The position numbers and the translations under genes were made by a program. DNA of 64,000 bases, from contig NZ_CP036533.1 of NCBI RefSeq assembly GCF_024585265.1, forward strand, positions 5,403,001 to 5,467,000, written 5' to 3'. How positions within the stretch are numbered: the stretch's first letter is position 1; each line of letters begins with the position of its first letter. Source of the stretch: Bradyrhizobium sp. WBAH42 (GTDB lineage: Bacteria; Pseudomonadota; Alphaproteobacteria; Rhizobiales; Xanthobacteraceae). Below, one piece after another: positions 41,248 to 48,512 of the stretch. The notes under the pieces were generated by a model. That model did not search any database. It worked only from the letters and a program-made list of their open reading frames with translations, and was not told the origin of the DNA.

Positions 41248-42069
41248 ATGTCTGACATCCTGACCAAGATCGAGACCTACAAGCGCGAGGAGATCGCGGC
41301 GGCGAAGCGCGCGCGTCCGCTCTCCACGGTCGAGGCGCAAGCCAAGGCCGCCTCCGAGCCGCGCGGTTTCCTGCGCGCGATCAAGGCCAAGCACGCCAAG
41401 GGCGGCTACGCGCTGATCGCCGAGATCAAGAAGGCCTCGCCCTCCAAGGGTCTCATTCGCTCCGATTTCGACCCGCCGGCACTCGCAAAGGCCTATGAGG
41501 CGGGCGGCGCAGCCTGCCTGTCGGTGTTGACCGACACGCCCTCGTTCCAGGGCCATCTCGACTTCATGGTGGCCGCGCGCGAAGCAACCTCACTCCCCGT
41601 GCTGCGCAAGGATTTCTTGTTCGATCCCTACCAGGTGGTCGAGGCGCGCGCACACGGCGCCGACTGCATCCTGATCATCATGGCGGCGCTCGATGACGCC
41701 GCCGCCAGGGAGCTCGAGGACGCCGCCATCGCCCGTGGCATGGACGTCTTGATCGAGATCCACGACCGCACCGAGCTCGACCGGGCGCTGAAGCTGCGGT
41801 CGCCGATGATCGGCGTCAACAACCGCAATTTGCGTACCTTCGAGACCACGCTGGCGACCAGCGAGGCGCTGGCGCCGCTGATCCCCGCGGATCGGCTGAT
41901 GGTCGGCGAGAGCGGTATCTTCACGTCCGAGGACCTCGCCCGGCTGGAGCGCGTCGGCATGTCGACGTTCCTGGTCGGCGAGAGCCTGATGCGGCAGGCC
42001 GACGTCACGGCGGCGACGCGCGCGCTGCTCGCGCGCGAGGCGACGGCGCCCGCGGCGGGCAGGCGCTGA
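41248..42069 (+). CDS. trpC: indole-3-glycerol phosphate synthase
   Basis: A 273-residue (beta/alpha)8 enzyme that closes the indole ring in tryptophan synthesis. Motifs: [18 protein letters not shown] (catalytic Lys and Glu), AAGCLSVLTD-like [62 protein letters not shown] and [16 protein letters not shown]. Single-function form, not fused to trpF. The stop is one base before the moaC start. Confidence 0.97.
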   Translation: MSDILTKIETYKREEIAAAKRARPLSTVEAQAKAASEPRGFLRAIKAKHAKGGYALIAEIKKASPSKGLIRSDFDPPALAKAYEAGGAACLSVLTDTPSFQGHLDFMVAAREATSLPVLRKDFLFDPYQVVEARAHGADCILIIMAALDDAAARELEDAAIARGMDVLIEIHDRTELDRALKLRSPMIGVNNRNLRTFETTLATSEALAPLIPADRLMVGESGIFTSEDLARLERVGMSTFLVGESLMRQADVTAATRALLAREATAPAAGRR

Positions 42070-42070
42070 G

Positions 42071-42604
42071 ATGGCGCGCAAGCCAGCAAAGACCAGGTCA
42101 GCCAAGACGAAGCAGGCCAAAGCCAAGGCCGGCCCCGCCCTCACCCATATCGGCGCCTCCGGCGAAGCGCGGATGGTCGACGTCTCGGACAAGCCCGCGA
42201 CGGAGCGGCTTGCGGTCGCCGAGGGACGCGTCGTCATGACCAAGACGACGCTCGATCTGATCGTGTCCGGCAACGCCAAGAAAGGCGACGTGTTCGGCAC
42301 CGCGCGCATTGCCGGCATCATGGCCGCCAAGCGCACCTCGGAGCTGATCCCGCTCTGTCATCCGCTCGCGCTGTCGAAGGTCATTGTCGACATCGAGCCT
42401 GACGCAAAGCTGCCGGGCTGCGTGGTGCGGGCCAGCGTGAAGGTGACGGGACCGACCGGCGTCGAGATGGAGGCGCTCACGGCGGTATCGGTCGCCTGCC
42501 TCACCATCTACGACATGATCAAGGCAGTCGAGCGCGGCGTGCGCATCGAGGGCATCCATCTCGTCGAGAAGCTCGGCGGCAAATCCGGCCATTACCGCGT
42601 CTGA
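42071..42604 (+). CDS. moaC: cyclic pyranopterin monophosphate synthase accessory protein
   Basis: A 177-residue MoaC, which acts after MoaA to form cyclic pyranopterin monophosphate in molybdenum cofactor synthesis. A Lys/Ala-rich N-terminal extension precedes [18 protein letters not shown]; the active-site region is [21 protein letters not shown], and [23 protein letters not shown] follows. ATG 42071 lies one base after the trpC stop. moeA, which I would expect directly downstream in relatives, is found 15.4 kb away at 58010. Confidence 0.96.
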   Translation: MARKPAKTRSAKTKQAKAKAGPALTHIGASGEARMVDVSDKPATERLAVAEGRVVMTKTTLDLIVSGNAKKGDVFGTARIAGIMAAKRTSELIPLCHPLALSKVIVDIEPDAKLPGCVVRASVKVTGPTGVEMEALTAVSVACLTIYDMIKAVERGVRIEGIHLVEKLGGKSGHYRV

Positions 42605-42780
42605 AGCGGGCTTGCGTTGACGCGCCGCTTTCGCGCCGCGCGCATGGATTGCTTTTGCGCGCGACCGTTCACGTCTCGTTAACCGCGCTTCCTAACTTAA
42701 CCTCCACACCGCCCCCGTAAACCAACGGGTGTTCTCAGGCTCATGAATTGATCCTGACGTGTGCGCGGCAACGATCAAGC

Positions 42781-45513
42781 ATGAAGATGAAATTCGGCAG
42801 TCGTCTCTTTGACCAGGTCTTCGTGCGCAGCGGACCGATCCGCTGGCTGGTGGTGGGCGGCACGCTGCTGATCGCGGCCATCGCCATAGGCTCGGTGCTG
42901 ATGGCGCAGAACTTCCGGGAGCGGGCGCTGCGCAATTCCAGCCGCGAGCTGGAAAACACCGTGCTGCTGCTCGCTCATCATTTCGATCAGCAATTGCAGG
43001 ACTTCGCGGTCATCCAGAAGGATTTCGTCGACCACGTCCGCACCACCGGAATTGCGACCGGAGAGGACTATCGCAAGCGCCTCTCCGGCGAGGACGTGCA
43101 CCGGATGCTGCGGTCGAAGATCGAGGCGCTGCCCTATATGGGCGGCGTCAACATCATCGATGCCGAAGGCAATCTGATCAATTCGTCGACGGCATGGCCG
43201 GCCCCAAAGGTGAATGTTGCCGATCGCGCCTACTTCCGCACCTTCAAGTACGATCCCTATGCGCCTGATGTCCTGATCGAGCCGCTGCACAGCCGCATCT
43301 CCGGCGCATGGACCATTCTGGTGGCGCGGAGGGTCGTCGGACCACGCGGCGAGTTCCTCGGTATGGTCGGACGCGGCATCGAGCCCGCCAATTTCGAGAA
43401 ATTCTTCGCCTCCGTCGTGCTCGGCGAAGGCGCGACGATCTCGATGCTGCATCGCGACGGCACGCTGCTCGCCCGCTATCCGCATTCCGGCGAATTGATG
43501 GGACGAAACTTCAAGACCGGTCTTTTCGAGCATCAGAGGGTGTTCGGCCTCGATCATTTCGCCGGCCGCGTCAACAGCCCCATCGACGGTGAGGACCGGC
43601 TGATCTCCTCCCATGCCCTGCCCCACTTCCCGATCCTGATGATGGCCACCACCACGCGCGCGGCGGCCCTGGCGGATTGGCGCGAGCAGATCGGCATTCT
43701 GATCTCGGTCGCGGCCTCTTCCGCGCTCGCGATTGCAGGCGTGCTGATTGCCGTTGTGCGCAAGCTGCTGGAGCAGCACCGCCTTTCGCGCGAACGGCTG
43801 ACGCTGGAAAAGCAGCGGCTGGACCGCGCCGTCAACAACATGACGCAGGGCCTCCTGCTGTTCGACGCCGGGCAGCGGCTCATCGTCTGCAACCAGCGCT
43901 ACATCGAGATGTACGGTTTGTCGGCCGAGGTCGTGAAGCCCGGCTCAAGCTTCCGCGACATCATCGCCCATCGCAAGACAACCGGCTCGTTCACCGGCGA
44001 CGTCGACGCCTACGTCGCGCGCGTCCTGAAGGACATCCATCTTCGCAACTCCATGGTGGTCGATACCGCCGATGGCCGCTCGATCCACATCCTCAACGAA
44101 CCGCTCGCGGATGGCGGCTGGGTGGTGACCCATGAGGACGTCACGGAGCGCCGTCGCATCGAGGAGCGCATCACCCACCTCGCCCATTACGACGCGCTGA
44201 CCGACCTGCCCAATCGCGCCATGTTCCACGAGCATCTGCGGCAAGAGCTGGCCGCGGTCGGCGACGGCGAGCAGATCGCGGTCCATTACATCGACATCGA
44301 CGAGTTCAAGGGCGTCAACGACGCGCTCGGCCATCTCGTCGGCGACGAGCTGTTGAAATCGATCGCGGCGAACCTCCTCCGCTGTGCGGGTCCGGAGGAC
44401 TTCGTGGCACGACTCGGCGGCGACGAATTTGCCATCGTGCAGGGCGCGGTAACGTCGTTGGATCAGGTCAACGAGCTCGTCGCGCGCGTCTTCGACACCA
44501 TCCGCACACCTTTCGACTGCATGGGCCATCATCTCACCAGCGACGCCAGCATCGGTATCGCGCTCGCGCCGGAGCACGGCACGGCGCTCGACCAGATCCT
44601 GAAGAATGCGGACATGGCAATGTACGCGGCCAAGTCCGCCGGACGCCACACCTACCGCTTCTTCGAGCCGGACATGGACGCCAAGGTCCGCGAACGCCGC
44701 CAGCTCGAGGGCGACCTGCGCCACGCCATCGCGCAAGGAGGTCGCGAAGGCGGGCTCGAGGTCTATTACCAGCCCTGCCTCGGCCTGAAGGACGACCGCA
44801 TCACCGGCTGCGAGGCGTTGGTGCGCTGGCGCCATCCCGAGCGCGGCTGGGTCTCGCCGGCCGATTTCATCCCGATCGCCGAAGACACCGGCCTGATCAA
44901 CGAGATCGGCGAATGGGTGCTGGCGACCGCGTGCCGGGATGCGGCAAGCTGGCCCGACGACATCCGCCTCGCCGTCAACGTCTCGCCGGTGCAGTTCAAG
45001 AGCGGCACGCTGGCGCTGAAGATCATGGCGGCGCTCGCCGCGTCGAACCTGCCGGCGAGCCGGCTCGAGCTCGAGATCACCGAGGCGGTCCTGATCCGCG
45101 ACGACGATGCCGCGCTCGCGATCCTGCACCAGCTCCGCGCCATCGGCATACGCATCGCACTCGACGATTTCGGCACCGGCTACTCGTCGCTGAGCTATCT
45201 GCACCGCTTCCCGTTCGACAAGATCAAGATCGACCGCTGCTTCGTCGACGACATCGCCCGCCCCGACGGCTCAGCCAGCATCGTTCAGGCTGTCGTCAAC
45301 CTGGCGACCGCCCGCCGCATGACCACGACGGCCGAGGGCGTCGAGACCGAGGAGCAGCAGCGTCTGCTGCGCACGCTCGGCTGCTCCGAGATGCAGGGCT
45401 ACCTGTTCAGCGCCGCCAAGCCCGCCGGCAAGATGCTGGAGCTGTTCGCGCTGCACCGCAGCCGGCTCGCCCAGCGCGACGGCAGCGAGAGCCGCCGCCG
45501 CGAGGTCGGCTAG
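42781..45513 (+). CDS. membrane GGDEF-EAL protein with dCache-like sensor and PAS
   Basis: A 910-residue cyclic-di-GMP enzyme. Two membrane helices (about 22-45 and 305-328) enclose a periplasmic dCache-like sensor; a PAS domain follows, then the cyclase domain with an intact RLGGDEF (GGDEF 546-550) and the phosphodiesterase domain with EALVRWRHP (EAL 678-680), NVSPVQF, ELEITEAVL, LDDFGTGYSSLSYL and AEGVETEEQ. Both active sites look intact. The inhibitory I-site RxxD is replaced by GPED five residues before GGDEF, so product inhibition is probably lost. ATG 42781 starts MKMKFGSR. Its stop shares the tetranucleotide CTAG with the stop of the sigma-factor gene on the other strand. Confidence 0.9.
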   Translation: MKMKFGSRLFDQVFVRSGPIRWLVVGGTLLIAAIAIGSVLMAQNFRERALRNSSRELENTVLLLAHHFDQQLQDFAVIQKDFVDHVRTTGIATGEDYRKRLSGEDVHRMLRSKIEALPYMGGVNIIDAEGNLINSSTAWPAPKVNVADRAYFRTFKYDPYAPDVLIEPLHSRISGAWTILVARRVVGPRGEFLGMVGRGIEPANFEKFFASVVLGEGATISMLHRDGTLLARYPHSGELMGRNFKTGLFEHQRVFGLDHFAGRVNSPIDGEDRLISSHALPHFPILMMATTTRAAALADWREQIGILISVAASSALAIAGVLIAVVRKLLEQHRLSRERLTLEKQRLDRAVNNMTQGLLLFDAGQRLIVCNQRYIEMYGLSAEVVKPGSSFRDIIAHRKTTGSFTGDVDAYVARVLKDIHLRNSMVVDTADGRSIHILNEPLADGGWVVTHEDVTERRRIEERITHLAHYDALTDLPNRAMFHEHLRQELAAVGDGEQIAVHYIDIDEFKGVNDALGHLVGDELLKSIAANLLRCAGPEDFVARLGGDEFAIVQGAVTSLDQVNELVARVFDTIRTPFDCMGHHLTSDASIGIALAPEHGTALDQILKNADMAMYAAKSAGRHTYRFFEPDMDAKVRERRQLEGDLRHAIAQGGREGGLEVYYQPCLGLKDDRITGCEALVRWRHPERGWVSPADFIPIAEDTGLINEIGEWVLATACRDAASWPDDIRLAVNVSPVQFKSGTLALKIMAALAASNLPASRLELEITEAVLIRDDDAALAILHQLRAIGIRIALDDFGTGYSSLSYLHRFPFDKIKIDRCFVDDIARPDGSASIVQAVVNLATARRMTTTAEGVETEEQQRLLRTLGCSEMQGYLFSAAKPAGKMLELFALHRSRLAQRDGSESRRREVG

Positions 45514-46121
45514 GTCGGACCTCGGTTGTCGGCGCAACGGCACTCCCAGAAGCTTTCCTCCAGGCAGACGACGCAGGTTTGCTCGAGGCGCTCCTTCAGC
45601 GCTTGTCGTGCCCTGTGAAGCCGAACGGTCAGGTTGTTCACGGTCACGCCGAGGTCGGCGGCAACGGATTCCCGCGGCTCGCCGCCGAGATCGATCCTTC
45701 GAATGACTTCGGCGTGCTCTGGCTTCAACAAGGACAGATGAACGTGGAGGCACTCGCAGACTGCGGCATTCGCCGCGGCGTCCTGCTCGGCCGGCAGCCG
45801 ATCGTTGAGCTCATGCGGGAACGGCATCTCCCTCGTCCTGCTCCTTGATGCCTGGCGGTGGAAGTCGGCGATGGTCGTCGCCAGAACCCGGCTCAGCCAG
45901 CCTCGAACCGAGTCCGCGTCGCGAATGTCGCCGGACCGCTCCAATGCGCGCAACATGAATAGCTGGAGCACCTCTTCCGCTTCGGCCCGACCGCCAAAGC
46001 GTCGCTGCAGATAGCCGCGCAGGCGATCGTAGCTGCCGACGAGCGCGGCACGAACGACCGTGTCCTGCACGTCCGGGGAGCCGGCCGCCTGTACCGGCAG
46101 AGTCTCGTTAGGCGATTTCAT
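45510..46121 (-). CDS. ECF-type RNA polymerase sigma factor with Cys-rich tail
   Basis: A 203-residue sigma factor. Region 2 is around YLQRRFGGRAEAEEVLQLFMLRAL and VRGWLSRVLATTIADFHRQ; region 4 is LLKPEHAEVIRRIDLGGEPRESVAADLGVTVNNLTVRLHRARQAL. After region 4 comes TCVVCLEESFWECRC, four Cys in 14 residues, and another Cys pair (VCECLHVH) lies before region 4. Such Cys tails occur in sigma factors that sense metal or redox state directly. No anti-sigma gene is adjacent. The start is ATG 46121, with AAGGACG upstream. It lies downstream of, and on the same strand as, the multihaem redox operon. Confidence 0.85.
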   Translation of the reverse strand: MKSPNETLPVQAAGSPDVQDTVVRAALVGSYDRLRGYLQRRFGGRAEAEEVLQLFMLRALERSGDIRDADSVRGWLSRVLATTIADFHRQASRSRTREMPFPHELNDRLPAEQDAAANAAVCECLHVHLSLLKPEHAEVIRRIDLGGEPRESVAADLGVTVNNLTVRLHRARQALKERLEQTCVVCLEESFWECRCADNRGPT

Positions 46122-46428
46122 GACCCATCGTCCTTGCATGCCATTGGAGAGATCGCTTCGTTGCAGCGAAATTCGTCAGATCGCGCGCAAGCGCGGTCCG
46201 CCGAGGCAGCAGCTCCCGAGAGAGTCGTGAACGATCGTCGTCGTGATCGCGCGTCGGCCTCGCTTTGGCGCGAGCCAATGATCGCCGCGTCCACGTTCTT
46301 CTGCTCAACGCGCAGCGTCACGCGAGTGCCTGGCGCATCGCCATCATCCGCCGGGTACGGCACCCGTCACAGACGTGTCCATCCGCGCTCGGACCTGGAG
46401 CGACGCAGTACGATCTTCGGGAGCTAGC
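46122..46428. other. intergenic region upstream of the ECF sigma gene
   Basis: About 300 bp between the His/Cys-rich exported protein gene and the sigma gene, both minus strand. No convincing gene or repeat. It should contain the sigma-factor promoter, but I could not identify a clear ECF-type -35/-10 pair. Confidence 0.4.
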
Positions 46429-46824
46429 TCAGGCGATGGGGGGCCGATAGTGGCGGCGGAACGCGCCTTCCTCGCCGATCACGTCCGGGTGCGCCTCGCA
46501 GCGCGAATGCGGCGACACGAACTCCGCGATCCCAGGTGCTTGAGGCGACACTGCGCTGAAGCACAATACCGAGCCACAGCAGGCCGCATGCCGGTCGCCG
46601 GGCTCGTCCCGCTCGTTGTCACAATCTCCGTCTTTCGCAACGTCGTGCGAATGCACCGCCGATCCGGCACTGCTTGGATCGTGCGCATGCGCGGGCTGCT
46701 CGCAGGGTATCGAAGTGAGTGGAGCGACCGAGATGGCGAGCGACGGTGTCATCGACGCAAGCAGATAGGCCATGGCGACAAGCCATCCCCACCACCTTCC
46801 CCTCGGCTTTCTCGAGCCAATCAT
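46429..46824 (-). CDS. exported His/Cys-rich small protein
   Basis: A 131-residue protein with a signal peptide or anchor (RKPRGRWWGWLVAMAYLLASMTPSLA). The mature part is rich in His and Cys: IPCEQPAHAHD, AVHSHD, RHAACCGSVLCF, SPHSRCEAHPD. The composition suggests metal binding in the periplasm; it somewhat resembles small DUF2946-type proteins but I cannot confirm that. The start at ATG 46824 is supported by the signal peptide and a promoter-like sequence just upstream; the frame stays open further upstream to 47034. It lies between the heptahaem gene and the ECF sigma gene. Confidence 0.6.
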   Translation of the reverse strand: MIGSRKPRGRWWGWLVAMAYLLASMTPSLAISVAPLTSIPCEQPAHAHDPSSAGSAVHSHDVAKDGDCDNERDEPGDRHAACCGSVLCFSAVSPQAPGIAEFVSPHSRCEAHPDVIGEEGAFRRHYRPPIA

Positions 46825-46849
46825 TCCTGCACCGCTGCTTGCCCTCGAA

Positions 46850-46878
46850 AATATAACTCTGGTTGTATCGCCGGCCAA
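46850..46878 (-). promoter_or_regulatory. sigma-70-like promoter of the His/Cys-rich protein gene
   Basis: On the minus strand TTGGCC (complement of 46873-46878) and TATATT (complement of 46850-46855) are separated by 17 nt, in a locally AT-rich patch 26 nt upstream of ATG 46824. This suggests the gene has its own promoter and explains the 209-nt gap after the heptahaem gene. Confidence 0.42.
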
Positions 46879-47033
46879 CAGAAAACGGCGCGCATGCCGA
46901 GCCAGCCATGCGGGACGGACCTGGCGCCACACGGAATTTGTCGGCTTCGGCAAGACATCTACCTCAAGCAGCCCATGAAATATTTTTCGCGGATCCCGTA
47001 ATGTTGAAAGCCCACCGGCGTCGCGTTCAACCA

Positions 47034-47810
47034 TCAATGGTGCTTCATCCAGCCGACGCTCTTGATGTTATTGAATGAGTCCGTCGTGTGGCACAAAAAG
47101 CATTGGTCCACCGATGCATGCTCCTGTCCCGCAATCATCCGATCCATCATGAAATGGTCCATATAGTGGCTCGGCGGCGCCTTATGACATTCGGCGCAGT
47201 CTTTCGAGGTTGGCGACGGATGCAGGAAGCCCGTGATTTTCCAGGACGCCAGCGCATGGCAATCGGCGCATTCCCGTCCAAACAATCCGCGGTGCGGCTC
47301 CCGGTTGCTGTGGCAGTTGGCGCAATCGAGCGCGGCCCTTTCGGGCCAGTCGGACTTTGGCAGTCCGAGAAACTCCGTCAGATCGGCTCTCAGTTGATCG
47401 ACCGCGCTCCACTCGAACCCCCTCTTACCGGAGGCCGCCATCGTGACTTGCAGCAATGACGCATGGTTCATCCGGATCGGACGCGAGTCGCCCGCGTGCT
47501 CGCGATGGCAGCCGGAACACTGACCGCCGATGACGGCATGAAACGCCGTCGATTGCTTGGCGAGATCCGCGGCCGAAGGCGCATGACAGGTAATACAGGC
47601 GGCTGCCTCGACGCCTTTGACCGGCGAATGGCAGCTCTCGCATCTGTCGGCCAGAAATGCGTGCTTGGCGGACAGCGGCCCGGGACTGACGAGCCTTGTC
47701 CAACCCGGCACGAGTCCCGGGCTGCCCCGGTACAGGGCAATCGATGCGACCGCCGCGCTCGCGACCGCAAGGGTCGCGACCACGACATAGAGCACGCCCC
47801 TGACAGTCAC
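47034..47810 (-). CDS. membrane-anchored heptahaem c-type cytochrome
   Basis: A 258-residue protein with an N-terminal signal-anchor helix (about 3-24) and seven CxxCH haem c sites: CESCH, CITCH, CSGCH, CANCH, CADCH, CAECH and CFLCH. Extra His residues (REHAG, NHASL, EPHRG, KHH) can serve as second ligands. The pattern fits the cytochrome c3/NapC-NrfH-like multihaem families, but no catalytic haem site of a known reductase is seen. It starts at GTG 47810, overlapping the stop of the haem-b membrane protein gene (GTGA). Inferred role: periplasmic electron acceptor of the adjacent membrane protein. Confidence 0.85.
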   Translation of the reverse strand: MTVRGVLYVVVATLAVASAAVASIALYRGSPGLVPGWTRLVSPGPLSAKHAFLADRCESCHSPVKGVEAAACITCHAPSAADLAKQSTAFHAVIGGQCSGCHREHAGDSRPIRMNHASLLQVTMAASGKRGFEWSAVDQLRADLTEFLGLPKSDWPERAALDCANCHSNREPHRGLFGRECADCHALASWKITGFLHPSPTSKDCAECHKAPPSHYMDHFMMDRMIAGQEHASVDQCFLCHTTDSFNNIKSVGWMKHH

Positions 47811-48511
47811 GCGAGCCACCGCAGCCCATAATAGACCTCGGTGGCCACGTGCACCGCGAGCAGCGCGTACATGACGATCGCCGCCAGGACGTGGAGCCCG
47901 ATCCACTGCATGAAGATCGCCTTGACCGCCTCGCTCGATCCGATCGCCGTTTCGAGATCGGAAATGCCGTCGACGAGCTGCAGCAGCGGCACGTCCTGCA
48001 ACGCCAGTGCATGCATCCCGCCCCCGTCTCGCGGATCCCGATCGGGGGACATCGCCGCTGCGCAGCGCTCATAGGCCGACCTCAAGGTCGCCAGGTGCGA
48101 CTGCTGCTGGCGCAGCTCCATCGCGGTCTGCGGCAGGTAATAGCGGCCGACGAATCCGGTGACAACCACAATCAGCATGCTGGTCAGAAGGGCGATCCCG
48201 AGCGGACTCTGGAGCTTGTGCCCGGTATGCAGCAGCGCGAGGAATGCAGCGACGATCCCGGCATAGGCGTGAAACGCCAGGAGCGTCGGCATCGACACGC
48301 ATCGCGTGACGAGGGCCTTGAGCCTCGTGCTGTATTTGGTCATGGGATAGGCGAGAAGCAGGATCATCAGCGCGGCCGCGAACGCGCCGAGGATGAAGCC
48401 GGCGAGGCTTCCGGCAAAACGGCTGTCTGAGTGAAGCACGAAAGCCGGCGCCAGCAGCAGCAGGGCCGCCAGCACGGCGTCGGCGATCAGGCGCTCTCTC
48501 CCGGTCAACAT
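47807..48511 (-). CDS. predicted di-haem b membrane protein
   Basis: A 234-residue protein with about five membrane helices (roughly 10-28, 33-55, 75-95, 104-122, 200-222). Helix 3 has His81 and His95, helix 5 has His207 and His221: two H-x13-H pairs, the spacing by which cytochrome b and ferric-reductase-like proteins hold two stacked haems across a membrane. A cytosolic or periplasmic loop of about 75 residues separates helices 4 and 5. ATG 48511 is one base after the reductase stop. Inferred role: passes electrons from the cytosolic reductase to the heptahaem protein. No named family recognised. Confidence 0.75.
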   Translation of the reverse strand: MLTGRERLIADAVLAALLLLAPAFVLHSDSRFAGSLAGFILGAFAAALMILLLAYPMTKYSTRLKALVTRCVSMPTLLAFHAYAGIVAAFLALLHTGHKLQSPLGIALLTSMLIVVVTGFVGRYYLPQTAMELRQQQSHLATLRSAYERCAAAMSPDRDPRDGGGMHALALQDVPLLQLVDGISDLETAIGSSEAVKAIFMQWIGLHVLAAIVMYALLAVHVATEVYYGLRWLA

Positions 48512-48512
48512 C

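Noticed and set aside
46118..46363. Possible 81-residue minus-strand gene upstream of the ECF sigma gene
   Set aside because: It overlaps the sigma gene start and shows no domain or ribosome site; an anti-sigma reading was considered but there is no membrane helix or zinc-binding HxxxCxxC motif.
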